Shown: one piece after another, positions 1-7,190 of the stretch | How the letters are laid out: the number at the start of each line of letters is the position of its first letter | Numbering within the stretch: position 1 is the first letter of the stretch | Assembly: GCF_021648885.1 (NCBI RefSeq) | Contig: NZ_JAKJHZ010000010.1 | Location: forward strand, 62,001 to 126,000 | Length of the DNA stretch: 64,000 nucleotides | Direction: 5' to 3' | Source of the DNA: Nocardioides potassii | GTDB lineage: Bacteria > Actinomycetota > Actinomycetes > Propionibacteriales > Nocardioidaceae | The notes under the pieces: generated by a model | The model's database searches: none | What the model was told of the DNA's origin: nothing | Seen by the model: the letters and a program-made list of their open reading frames with translations, nothing else | Translations under genes and position numbers: made by a program

Positions 1-411
1 GTCACGATGGACCTCGACACCTTGACGGGTGGTCTGAAGGCAGCATCACTCGACACGGGTGGGCGGATCAGTGCGGGTGAGGCGCGTCGGATCGCGTGCC
101 GGGCGGGGATCGTCCCGGTGGTGCTGGGCGGGCCGTCGGTGGTGCTGGACGTCGGCCGGAGGCGGCGGTTCCACTCCGAGGCGCAACGGGTCGCGATGGG
201 TGTGCGCGATGGCGGCTGCACCGCGGCCGGTTGTGATGCGCCGCCGGCGTTCTGCCACGCCCACCACGACGACGCGTGGGCGCGCGGTGGTCGCACGAGC
301 GTCGAGAACGGCCGGTTGCTGTGTCCGAAGCACCACCGGCTCGTCCACGACCCGGCGTTCCAGCACGGTCTCGACAAGCACGGACAGGTGCTCTTCACCA
401 GGCGGACGTGA
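1..411 (+). CDS. HNH endonuclease, DUF222/13E12-repeat family (5' end outside window)
   Basis: The reading frame is open from the first base, so the N-terminal part lies outside the window. What is visible is the C-terminal HNH nuclease domain: a Cys pair (GCTAAGCD), then AFCHAHHDD, then ENGRLLCPKHHRLVHD, which supply the zinc-binding cysteines and the His-Asn-His core. This arrangement is typical of the DUF222/13E12 proteins that occur in many copies in Nocardioides and Mycobacterium and are thought to be mobile or repeat-associated nucleases. Biological role is not established for the family. There is no neighbour evidence on the left. The identification rests on the HNH motif; the DUF222 part cannot be seen. 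Confidence 0.85.
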   Translation, partial: VTMDLDTLTGGLKAASLDTGGRISAGEARRIACRAGIVPVVLGGPSVVLDVGRRRRFHSEAQRVAMGVRDGGCTAAGCDAPPAFCHAHHDDAWARGGRTSVENGRLLCPKHHRLVHDPAFQHGLDKHGQVLFTRRT

Positions 412-532
412 GGAGCTCTGTCGAAAGCACGAGGGACTGAACTGTCGATCGCGAGTCCGTTGTCGTCCTGTCGGACCAAAGGTACGGGTGATTTCGTGAG
501 AGTCGGTGCGGTGCGGCGGTCACCGGGCTCGT

Positions 533-1330
533 TCAGTAATCCTCCGACACGCCCCACGGCACCGGCACGACGTACCAGTCGCCGGTCTCCCATCCCGGAC
601 GCACGGCACGGACTCCGGTGACCTTCTCGCTCATGGCCAGGGCGACCGCGGACCAGCTGGCGGTCTCGACCATCGGCCCCTTCGGATCGACCCGCGCGAG
701 CCTGGCGAGGTCGCGGACCTCGAGGGGGATGTCGTCGAGGTCGTCCTCGAAGGCGTACTCGTAGTTGTCGTAGACGACCTTGCCGTCGCGTGCGTAGCCA
801 AAGCGGGTCATCGCCTCGATGTTGTCCGTGGCAACGGCGCTGACTGCACCGTCCTCGGACAGTGCAGCCAGGAGACGCTTGGGCGGGTCCGCGAAGCCGG
901 TGTCCTCGTAGGCCACCACGCCGTCGCCGACCTGGACGAAGGTGTATGCAGACTTCTCGAACCCCATCCTCTCCCTCTCGGCTGCAGACATGGGCCGCGC
1001 GTCAAGCCCCAGCAGTCGCCGCTTCGCCTCCTCCACCGTCAGCGGAGCGGTGACGACCCAGGTGCCCTCGCCGAGGTTCTCGTCTCGCTCGACTTCGAGG
1101 TAGTGGTCGACGAGCGCCCGGTCGTCCGAGGACAGCGCAGCGAGATGGGCGTCCAGCTCGGTCCGGTCGAGCGGGGGCCGTTTCGCAGGCGCCTTGGAGA
1201 TCGTGGTGGTCGCCTCCGACGGGGTCGGCTCCTGCGCGACCTCGGGGGAGTCCTGTACGCCGCACCCAGGCGCGCCCAGCACACCGACCATCAGCACCAC
1301 GGCGTACGCGCGCCGTCCCCCTGGACGCAT
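533..1330 (-). CDS. putative lipoprotein, DUF6461-like
   Basis: 265 residues from the chosen ATG; a GTG six codons upstream is possible but has purines packed directly against it. The N-terminus is a short basic stretch, a hydrophobic core (AVVLMVGVLGA) and a Cys at about residue 23. The lipobox is imperfect, with Ala-Pro-Gly before the Cys instead of Leu-Ala-Gly. A Pro/Thr/Ser linker follows, then an acidic globular domain. The stretch SWSAVALAMSEKVTGV followed by WYVVPVP near the C-terminus resembles actinobacterial DUF6461 proteins, from memory and with modest confidence. Function unknown; probably attached to the outer face of the membrane. It stands alone, transcribed towards the HNH fragment. 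Confidence 0.6.
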   Translation of the reverse strand: MRPGGRRAYAVVLMVGVLGAPGCGVQDSPEVAQEPTPSEATTTISKAPAKRPPLDRTELDAHLAALSSDDRALVDHYLEVERDENLGEGTWVVTAPLTVEEAKRRLLGLDARPMSAAERERMGFEKSAYTFVQVGDGVVAYEDTGFADPPKRLLAALSEDGAVSAVATDNIEAMTRFGYARDGKVVYDNYEYAFEDDLDDIPLEVRDLARLARVDPKGPMVETASWSAVALAMSEKVTGVRAVRPGWETGDWYVVPVPWGVSEDY

Positions 1331-1395
1331 GCCCTCAGTCTCGTCCACTCCCCGGACTGGTGGAAGAGGGCCTGGGGCGACGACGCGAGGTCGGG

Positions 1396-2121
1396 TCAGC
1401 TGCTGCGGTGAGCCCGCCCGACGTCCAGGTGGCGGGTGGTGGCATCGGTCAGCGACACCGTGTCGACGGCGACGGTGACGATGGTGGCGCCCTCGTCGGC
1501 GTACGAGCGGGCGTCCTCGCCGCTGTAGGCGTGCACCCCGACCGGTACGCCGGCGGCGACCGCTCGGGCGATGATCGACGACAGGACGGCCCGGAGGTCG
1601 TCCCTGCGGTCAGGCGCGCTGAGCCCGAGGGACAGCGAGAGGTCGCCGGGACCGACGTAGATCCCGTCGAGGCCGTTAAGGGCGAGGAGGGCGTCCAGGT
1701 CGTCGAGCGCGGTCGCTGTCTCGACCATCAGGATCACGAGGGGTTCGTCGGAGCCGCCGGAGAGCCGGCCGATCGACCGACCCCCGTCGGGGGCGTAGCG
1801 GGCCGCCGCGATCACCTCGCGGGCGTGCTCGGCGTCGCTGATGTTGGGCACGATGACGCCGTGGGCGCCCAGGTCGAGGGGACGTCCGACGTCGGGGAAC
1901 AGCGGGCTGCGGGTGCGTACGAGCGGGACGGCGCCCGCCGACCGGATCGCCGCGGCCACGCCGGGCAGGTCCGCCTCGGAGGCGGCGCCGTGCTGGAGGT
2001 CGACGACGACGTAGTCGGCCCCGGTGCGGGCGAGCAGCTCGGCGGTCACTGCTCCGGGCAGCAGGCTCCAGAGGCCGTGGGTGGCGGTGCCGTCGGCCCA
2101 GCACTGACGGAGGTCGGTCAT
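1396..2121 (-). CDS. HpcH/HpaI-family aldolase
   Basis: 241 residues, close to family length (about 250). Members are metal-dependent class II aldolases that cleave or form 2-keto-3-deoxy acids using pyruvate. Visible hallmarks: DLQHG at 41-45 (the usual D-x-E-H-G region), Arg70 where the substrate carboxylate-binding Arg lies, the metal ligand Glu134 in MVETA, and the second metal ligand Asp160 in GPGDLSLSLG. Start is the ATG that follows cobU by 13 bases; the frame stays open upstream but that part is the shadow of cobU. It lies downstream of cobU on the same strand and is probably co-transcribed, although no link to cobalamin synthesis is known. The aldehyde substrate cannot be read from sequence. 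Confidence 0.88.
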   Translation of the reverse strand: MTDLRQCWADGTATHGLWSLLPGAVTAELLARTGADYVVVDLQHGAASEADLPGVAAAIRSAGAVPLVRTRSPLFPDVGRPLDLGAHGVIVPNISDAEHAREVIAAARYAPDGGRSIGRLSGGSDEPLVILMVETATALDDLDALLALNGLDGIYVGPGDLSLSLGLSAPDRRDDLRAVLSSIIARAVAAGVPVGVHAYSGEDARSYADEGATIVTVAVDTVSLTDATTRHLDVGRAHRSS

Positions 2122-2134
2122 CAATCGGGTCCTC

Positions 2135-2662
2135 TCAGAGCCGGAGCACGCGGCCGGCGACGACGAGGTGCACCTCGTCGCAGGCCGCGCCGACTCGTTG
2201 GTTGACGATCCCCAGCAGGTCGCGGAACAGGCGGCCGGAGCGATGTTCGGGGACGATGCCGAGGCCGACCTCGTTGGTGACGACCACGACGTCGTGCTCG
2301 CAGGAGCGGAGGGCGTCGACCACCTCGTCCGTGCGCGCGACCACCATCTCGTGCACGGTGTCGCTGTCCTGCTCCCAGGCACCGGCGTCGTCGACCAGCG
2401 CGGTCAACCAGGTGCCGAGGCAGTCGACGAGGACGGGGCGGTCGGCACCACGGACCGCGGCGGCGACGTCGCGGGACTCCAGCGTCGACCACGAGCGAGG
2501 TCGGCGGGCGAGGTGCGCGTCGATCCGGGCGGCCCAGTCGGGGTCGGCCTCGGCGTCCGGCGTCGGCCCGGGCGCGACGTACGTGGCGGGCTCGTCGCCG
2601 ACGAGTGCCTCGGCGTGGGTGGACTTGCCGGACCGTACGCCGCCGGTGACCAGGATCCGCAT
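2135..2662 (-). CDS. cobU: adenosylcobinamide kinase / adenosylcobinamide-phosphate guanylyltransferase
   Basis: Late cobalamin synthesis: phosphorylates adenosylcobinamide and then transfers GMP to give AdoCbi-GDP, the substrate of CobS. From the second ATG the protein is 175 residues. The P-loop GGVRSGKS is at 7-14; the segment RIDAHLARRP contains His50, at the position of the guanylylated His of CobU; VDCLGTWLTAL (79-89) is the family Walker-B-like motif. The second ATG was preferred over one three codons upstream because AGGA lies 8 bases before it. It is separated from cobT-cobS by an SDR gene on the other strand. No cobalamin riboswitch is visible; only 82 bases separate it from the divergent SDR. 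Confidence 0.93.
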   Translation of the reverse strand: MRILVTGGVRSGKSTHAEALVGDEPATYVAPGPTPDAEADPDWAARIDAHLARRPRSWSTLESRDVAAAVRGADRPVLVDCLGTWLTALVDDAGAWEQDSDTVHEMVVARTDEVVDALRSCEHDVVVVTNEVGLGIVPEHRSGRLFRDLLGIVNQRVGAACDEVHLVVAGRVLRL

Positions 2663-2671
2663 GAAACGCAT

Positions 2672-2698
2672 CCTGTCAGGCAGGACCGGCCTGACAGG
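2672..2698. promoter_or_regulatory. perfect 10-bp inverted repeat between cobU and the SDR gene
   Basis: CCTGTCAGGC, a 7-base spacer, then GCCTGACAGG: arms match 10 of 10. It sits 10 bases upstream of the chosen cobU start and 46 bases upstream of the divergent SDR start. This placement suits an operator shared by the two divergent genes or a 5' leader hairpin in cobU mRNA. No known regulator is recognised from the arm sequence. Confidence 0.5.
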
Positions 2699-2744
2699 CG
2701 ATCACGTCGACGAATCGGACGAGATCGCAGGGGTACGGAACGCC

Positions 2745-3572
2745 ATGACGCATGACACGACCTCCACGACCGGGACGACCCGCGACCGTCAGCTGGCGGT
2801 GGTCACCGGAGCCTCGAGCGGCATCGGGCTCGAGCTGGCCAGACAGTTCGTCGACCACCACTTCGACGTCATCGTCGCGGCCGAGGACGCGGAGATCGCC
2901 GTCGCGGCCGCCGTCCTGCGCGCCGAGAGCGCCGGTGCCGTGACGCCGATCCAGGTCGACCTGCGCCGCCCCGACGGTGTCGAGGAGCTCTACGCCGCGA
3001 TCAAGGCCGACGGCCGGCCGCTGGCCGCGATCGCGCTCAACGCGGGCCACGGCCAGGGCGGCGCGTTCGTGGACAACGACCTCGAGGACGAGCTGTCCAT
3101 CATCGACCTCAACATCATCTCGACCGTACGGCTGGCGAAGCTCGTGCTGCGCGACATGGTGGCGCGCGACGAGGGCCGGGTCCTCGTCACCTCGTCCATC
3201 GCCTCGACCATGCCGGGGTCCTTCCAGGCGGTCTACAACGCCTCGAAGTCCTTCTTGCAGTCGTTCACCGAGGCGCTCCAGAACGAGCTCAAGGACACCG
3301 GGGTGACGCTGACGTCGCTGATGCCCGGACCGACGGAGACCGACTTCTTCGAGCGCGCCGACATGGCCGACGACACCAAGGTCGGTACGTCGAAGAAGGA
3401 CGACCCGGCGCAGGTCGCGCGGCAGGGCTACGACGCGTTGATGGCGGGGAAGTCGCGGCTGGTCGGCGGCGGGATCAAGACCAAGGTCCAGGAGGCCGCG
3501 GGCAAGGCGATGCCCGACAAGCTCAAGGCCGCGATGCACCGGCAGATGGCGGAGCCGGGCTCGGGGGACTGA
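2745..3572 (+). CDS. short-chain dehydrogenase/reductase (SDR)
   Basis: 275 residues. Classical SDR pattern: nucleotide-binding TGASSGIG at 21-28, LNAG at 98-101, active-site serines in TSSIAS (149-154) and catalytic YNASK with Tyr164 and Lys168. It should reduce or oxidise a carbonyl/alcohol using NAD(P); the substrate is unknown. The C-terminal 70 residues (Lys- and Met-rich, with KTKVQEAAGKAMPDKLKAAM) are of a kind seen in short-chain dehydrogenases of the DltE/YqjQ type. The ATG at 2745 fits the start of homology; the frame stays open upstream only as a shadow of cobU. Divergent from cobU and convergent with cobS. Confidence 0.88.
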   Translation: MTHDTTSTTGTTRDRQLAVVTGASSGIGLELARQFVDHHFDVIVAAEDAEIAVAAAVLRAESAGAVTPIQVDLRRPDGVEELYAAIKADGRPLAAIALNAGHGQGGAFVDNDLEDELSIIDLNIISTVRLAKLVLRDMVARDEGRVLVTSSIASTMPGSFQAVYNASKSFLQSFTEALQNELKDTGVTLTSLMPGPTETDFFERADMADDTKVGTSKKDDPAQVARQGYDALMAGKSRLVGGGIKTKVQEAAGKAMPDKLKAAMHRQMAEPGSGD

Positions 3573-3584
3573 GGGCTCGGGCTG

Positions 3585-3631
3585 GGTCTCGATACGCCTC
3601 GCTCGTTCCTCGCGGGCTACTCGACCACCGG
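3585..3631 (+). repeat. interspersed repeat, type A copy 1
   Basis: Begins GGTCTCGATACGCCTCGCTC and ends CTACTCGACCACCGG. An inverted copy lies at 60166-60210 with about 42 of 45 positions identical. The element sits between convergent genes (SDR and cobS). Short GC-rich elements of this kind are, to my knowledge, scattered through Nocardioidaceae intergenic regions; a REP-like origin is inferred. Confidence 0.8.
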
Positions 3632-3654
3632 AAGAGAAACGGGCTGTCGACCAG

Positions 3655-4419
3655 CTAGGAGATGGAGGCGCCGAGGAGGAGAAGGGCGAAGGAGATCTCG
3701 ACGGCGGCGCCGAGGACGTCGCCGGTGATGCCGCCGAGGCGGCGGGCGCAGCGGAGGACCAGGGCCAGGAGGGCCGCGAGCACGAGGACGAGGCCGGCCA
3801 GCGCGGGCCACACCGCGCCGAGGATGAAGCCGGCCAGCGCGACGAGCACGATCGCGAGGGCGAGGGAGAGAAGCGCCCCGACGACCGGCACGGAGCCGAT
3901 GTGGGTGGCGCCGAGGCCGTCGGCCCGGGCCGCGGGGACACCGCGGACGCACGCCAGGGCCAGGCACGTGCGGGAGGCGCAGACGAGGAGCCCGACGGCG
4001 AGCCAGCCGTGGTCGTGCCGGACGACCGACGCGAGGGAGGCGGCCTGGAGCCCGGCGACCAGGACTACGGCGACGACTCCGGCGGGGCCGACGGGTCCCG
4101 TGCGCATCACCTCGAGCGAGCGCTCGGGGGAGTAGGACGCGGTCAGGCCGTCGGCGGTGTCCGCGAGACCGTCCCAGTGGAAGGCCCGGGTGCCGAGCGC
4201 GAGCGCCAGCAGGACGACGTACGCCGTCACGAGCGGGGCGACGCCGAGCCACTGACCCAGCAGCGCGAGCGTCGCTGCGGCGACGGCCAGCGGCAGCACC
4301 GCGACCGGTGCGAGGGCCATCGCCAGTCCGGCCACGGGGCGGTCGACGCGTGAGGGGGGCCGCACCGGTACGGCTGTGAGGGTGCCGGTCGCGAGGACCC
4401 AGGCGTCGCGCAGGATCAC
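3655..4419 (-). CDS. cobS: adenosylcobinamide-GDP ribazoletransferase
   Basis: Cobalamin synthase: joins AdoCbi-GDP with alpha-ribazole (phosphate) to make adenosylcobalamin (phosphate) at the membrane. 254 residues, family length. The signature FHWDGLADTADGL at 80-92 carries the conserved His and three Asp residues; GGITGDVLGA near residue 225 is the second conserved motif. Several hydrophobic segments agree with a multi-pass membrane protein. It starts 7 bases after the end of cobT on the same strand, so cobT-cobS is an operon supplying the nucleotide loop; CobU, the third enzyme of this step, is encoded 1 kb downstream on the same strand. Confidence 0.95.
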   Translation of the reverse strand: MILRDAWVLATGTLTAVPVRPPSRVDRPVAGLAMALAPVAVLPLAVAAATLALLGQWLGVAPLVTAYVVLLALALGTRAFHWDGLADTADGLTASYSPERSLEVMRTGPVGPAGVVAVVLVAGLQAASLASVVRHDHGWLAVGLLVCASRTCLALACVRGVPAARADGLGATHIGSVPVVGALLSLALAIVLVALAGFILGAVWPALAGLVLVLAALLALVLRCARRLGGITGDVLGAAVEISFALLLLGASIS

Positions 4420-4426
4420 GACACCC

Positions 4427-5464
4427 TCACTGGGGCAGGATCTCGCTGAGCAGCGCCACGTCGCGCATCACCGCGATGCCCGAGCGGAGCAGGGGGAGCG
4501 CGGCGACGGCACCCGAGCCCTCGCCGAGGCGCATGCCCAGGTCGAGGAGCGGGTCGAGGCCGAGCGACTTCAGCGCATGGGTCTGGGCGGGCTCGGTGGA
4601 GCGGTGGCCGGCGACCCACCACGCGGACGCTCCGGGCGCCATCGCCTCGGCGACGACGGCGCACGCGACCGACATCAGGCCGTCGAGGACCACGGGGGTG
4701 CCACGGCGCGACGCCTCGACGAGGAAGCCGACGGTGGCGGCCAGGTCGGCGCTGCCGAGGGCGGTGAGCAGGTCGACGGGGTCGGCGACACGGTCACCGG
4801 CGCGTGCCAGCGCCCGAGCGACGACGTCGCGCTTGCGGGTCCAGCCCTCGTCGTCGACCCCGGTCCCGCGTCCAGTCACCTCGTCCGCAGGCAGTCCGAG
4901 GGAGGCGGCGACGAGCGCGGCGGCCGGCGTCGTGTTGCCGATCCCGAGGTCACCGGTCATCAGCAGCTGGGCTCCGTCGTCGACCAGCTCCCCGGCCACC
5001 TGGGCCCCGAGCGCCAGCGACTGCGCGCTCTCGGCCGAGGTGAGGGCGTCGGTGAGGTGGATGGCGCCCGAGCCGCGGCGCACCTTGCGGGCGGTCACCT
5101 CCGACGGCAGGTCGGCGAGGTCGGCGTCGACGGCCACGTCGAGGACGGTGACCGACACCCCGTGCTCGCGCGCGAGCGCCGAGACGCCCGCGTGTCCGGC
5201 GACGATCGTCCGGACCATCGCCTCGGTGACGGCGGGCGGGTACGCCGAGACGCCGTGCGCGGCGACGCCGTGGTCGCCGGCGAGCACCACGAGGCGTACG
5301 TCGGTGAGCCGCTCGGGACATACCACGCCCTGCGCAGCGGCCAGCCAGGCACCCAGCTCGCCGACCCGTCCCAGCGCGCCCGGGGGAGTGGCGAGGCCCG
5401 CGAGCCGTTCCCGCGCGGCGGCGAGGACGGTGGGCGAGGGCGGGGCGATCGGGGTGCGGTCCAT
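4427..5464 (-). CDS. cobT: nicotinate-nucleotide--dimethylbenzimidazole phosphoribosyltransferase
   Basis: Makes alpha-ribazole 5'-phosphate, the lower ligand of cobalamin, from nicotinate mononucleotide and dimethylbenzimidazole. 345 residues, normal length. Conserved features: TPPGALG near 26-32, LAGDHGVAAHG, and GDLGIGNTTPAAA, the Gly-rich phosphate-binding segment with the conserved Asn-Thr-Thr. First gene of a cobT-cobS operon; its ATG is only 30 bases from the divergent 2H phosphoesterase start, so the promoters must overlap the opposite gene. Confidence 0.95.
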   Translation of the reverse strand: MDRTPIAPPSPTVLAAARERLAGLATPPGALGRVGELGAWLAAAQGVVCPERLTDVRLVVLAGDHGVAAHGVSAYPPAVTEAMVRTIVAGHAGVSALAREHGVSVTVLDVAVDADLADLPSEVTARKVRRGSGAIHLTDALTSAESAQSLALGAQVAGELVDDGAQLLMTGDLGIGNTTPAAALVAASLGLPADEVTGRGTGVDDEGWTRKRDVVARALARAGDRVADPVDLLTALGSADLAATVGFLVEASRRGTPVVLDGLMSVACAVVAEAMAPGASAWWVAGHRSTEPAQTHALKSLGLDPLLDLGMRLGEGSGAVAALPLLRSGIAVMRDVALLSEILPQ

Positions 5465-5494
5465 GGCCGCGCCAGCCTAGGGCAGGCTGCACCC

Positions 5495-6019
5495 GTGCCC
5501 GGTCACTCCTTCCTCCAGCTGCCGGTGCCCGCGCTCGAGGAGTGGGTGCGGGCGAGGACGGCCCACTACGACACGGGCTTCGTCTCGGACGACCCGCGTT
5601 TCGGGCACGCGCACGTCACGGCGCTGGGGCCGTTCGACCCGGACCCGTCGCCGGCGACGCTGCGGACCGTCGCTGCGATCGCGAGGTCGACCGGGCCGGT
5701 GCGGACGCGGCTGGCCCGGCTCGACCAGTTCCCCGACGGGATCATCCACCTCGTCCCGGACCCGGCCGACGAGCTGCGTGACCTGACGCGTCGACTGGTC
5801 GCGGCGTTCCCCGCGCACCCGCCGTACGGCGGTGCTTTCGGCGACGACGTCAGGCCGCACCTCACCGTCGACGCCGCCTCCGACATCGTCACGCTCGCGT
5901 CGACCGCCGCGCTGCTGCGGGACGTCGTACCGGTGGACGTGGTGCTCGACCGGCTGCAGCTCGCGTGGTGGGAGTCGGGGAGCTGCCACGTGATGCAGGA
6001 GTGGGCGCTGGGCGGATAG
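5495..6019 (+). CDS. 2H phosphoesterase (2'-5' RNA ligase-like)
   Basis: 174 residues from a GTG start. It carries both H-x-T motifs of the 2H superfamily: HVT at 40-42 (in HAHVTALG) and HLT at 121-123 (in RPHLTVDAA), so the active site looks intact. Members act on 2',3'-cyclic phosphates or 2'-5' linkages of RNA or nucleotides; the substrate here is not known. The longer frame upstream is the shadow of cobT; the GTG is the first start outside cobT. Divergent from cobT and followed by the tandem repeat at 6044. A second, degenerate member of the same fold is at 62518-63138. Confidence 0.87.
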   Translation: MPGHSFLQLPVPALEEWVRARTAHYDTGFVSDDPRFGHAHVTALGPFDPDPSPATLRTVAAIARSTGPVRTRLARLDQFPDGIIHLVPDPADELRDLTRRLVAAFPAHPPYGGAFGDDVRPHLTVDAASDIVTLASTAALLRDVVPVDVVLDRLQLAWWESGSCHVMQEWALGG

Positions 6020-6043
6020 GTGGATGGTTTCGAGGCTCGCTCC

Positions 6044-6178
6044 GCTCGCACCTCAACCACCGAAGGGAGTGCTCGCACCTCAACCACCGAAGGGATTGCT
6101 CGCACCTCGACGACCGAAGGGATTGCTCGCACCTCGACCACCGAAGGGATCGCTCGCACCTCGACGACCGAAGGGATT
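6044..6178 (+). repeat. tandem repeat, five copies of 27 bp
   Basis: Five contiguous 27-bp units starting at 6044, 6071, 6098, 6125 and 6152, each beginning GCTCGCACCTC and ending CGAAGGGA plus two variable bases; a sixth partial unit starts at 6179. Units differ only at a few positions (CAACCACC, CGACGACC or CGACCACC in the middle). The first unit is continuous with GGTTTCGAGGCTCGCTCCGC at 6027, which looks like the left part of an interspersed repeat, so the array seems to be local amplification of its distal arm. The unit is a multiple of 3, so frames stay open through it (ARTSTTEGI repeats), but I see no gene there. It occupies most of the 206-base gap between neighbouring genes. Confidence 0.95.
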
Positions 6179-6225
6179 GCTCGAATCACGGGGTGGAGGC
6201 CGCACGATTGAGCGACCCTTGCCGC

Positions 6226-6948
6226 ATGCACCGCCTCGTCCTGCTGCTCGTCGCGCTCGTCTCCACCTCACTGCTGGTCGTGCCGTCGGCGTCCGCGGCC
6301 GACATGGACTGCGGTGACTTCGCCACGCAGTCGGAGGCGCAGGCGTTCTTCGTCGCGGCCGGTCCCGGCGATCCGCACCTGCTCGACGCCGACGGCGACG
6401 GGGTCGCGTGCGAGGGCAACCCCTGCCCGTGCTCGACCAGCATCGTGCCCCTCGTCGGGACCGCGACGCCGACGCCGACGCCCTCTCCGACACCGGCGGT
6501 CGACCCCGACGGCTCCGGCACCAGCGGGCCGACGCCGCGCGACCGGGTGGTGGTCGTCCGGGTCAGCGACGGCGACACGCTGCGGGTGCTCATGCCGGAC
6601 GGGACGGAGGAGTACGTCCGGCTCCTCGGGATCGACACCCCGGAGATCTACTCACGCCGGGAGTGCGGGGGTCCCCAGGCCACTCGGGCGATGCGACGGC
6701 TGGCACCCGTGGGGTCGAGCGTGGTGATCGTGTCCGACCCGAGCCAGGGCGACCGGGACAGGTACGGCCGGCTCCTGCGCTACGTGCAGCGCAGCGGGAA
6801 GGACGTCGGCAAGGCACAGGTCAGCGCCGGGTTGGCGCAGGTGTACGTCTACCGGCGGGACCCGTTCGACCGGGTCGGCGCCTACCAGCGCGCCGAGCGG
6901 CGGGCGATGCGGGCCGACCGGGGGTCCTGGGGGCGCTGCTGGCGGTGA
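6226..6948 (+). CDS. secreted thermonuclease with excalibur domain
   Basis: 240 residues. Signal peptide 1-24, ending SASA. An excalibur calcium-binding domain follows, with DADGDGVACE at 54-63 and flanking cysteines. A Thr/Pro linker (about 80-104) leads to a staphylococcal-nuclease domain (107-240). Nuclease hallmarks: DGDTLRV, RLLGIDTPE with Arg132, Asp137, Thr138 and Glu140, and DRYGRLLRYV supplying the second catalytic Arg. Likely a calcium-dependent extracellular DNase/RNase. The excalibur domain is here N-terminal, whereas it is more often at the C-terminus of such nucleases. Start is the ATG directly before the signal peptide; no strong ribosome-binding site is visible. Confidence 0.92.
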   Translation: MHRLVLLLVALVSTSLLVVPSASAADMDCGDFATQSEAQAFFVAAGPGDPHLLDADGDGVACEGNPCPCSTSIVPLVGTATPTPTPSPTPAVDPDGSGTSGPTPRDRVVVVRVSDGDTLRVLMPDGTEEYVRLLGIDTPEIYSRRECGGPQATRAMRRLAPVGSSVVIVSDPSQGDRDRYGRLLRYVQRSGKDVGKAQVSAGLAQVYVYRRDPFDRVGAYQRAERRAMRADRGSWGRCWR

Positions 6949-6967
6949 GCCGTGGCAGGATCGATGC

Positions 6968-7171
6968 ATGGCTGCATGGGCACACCTCGAGATCACCGTC
7001 GACGACCAGGGCAACGTGGAGGTCGGGGGCTACAACGCCGACCCGGAGGCGCTCGTCGCCGACACCGAGTCGTGGGAGGACCTGCTGACGTCGCTCTCGG
7101 TCAACGGCTGGGAGCTGGTGCAGGTGATCCCCGGCGTCGAGACGACGTACTGGTTCAAGCGCCAGGCCTGA
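6968..7171 (+). CDS. small DUF4177-like protein
   Basis: 67 residues. The C-terminal half (SVNGWELVQVIPGVETTYWFKRQA) has the GWELV...FKR pattern of DUF4177-type small proteins, a two-strand plus helix fold of unknown function. ATG with AGGA ten bases upstream. It lies 19 bases after the nuclease and 19 bases before the threonine-aldolase-like gene on the same strand, so co-transcription is plausible. Soluble, acidic, no signal peptide. Confidence 0.75.
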   Translation: MAAWAHLEITVDDQGNVEVGGYNADPEALVADTESWEDLLTSLSVNGWELVQVIPGVETTYWFKRQA

Positions 7172-7190
7172 GCCCCGGCCTGACGATCCG

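Noticed and set aside
2663..2744. Cobalamin riboswitch for cobU
   Set aside because: Only 82 bases separate the divergent genes, too short for the riboswitch, and no B12-box-like sequence is seen; only the 10-bp inverted repeat.
4376..5494. Long plus-strand frame upstream of the 2H phosphoesterase
   Set aside because: It is the antisense shadow of cobT, with residue composition typical of GC-rich shadow frames (Arg, Gly, Asp runs).
6044..6178. Possible CRISPR array
   Set aside because: Units are contiguous with no spacers and no cas genes nearby. The same applies to the 12-bp array at 45602.
6020..6211. Open frames through the 27-bp repeats, such as ARTSTTEGI on + and VRAIPSVVE on -
   Set aside because: The unit is a multiple of 3, so frames remain open automatically. 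There is no ribosome-binding site, and the sequence is an array derived from a dispersed repeat.
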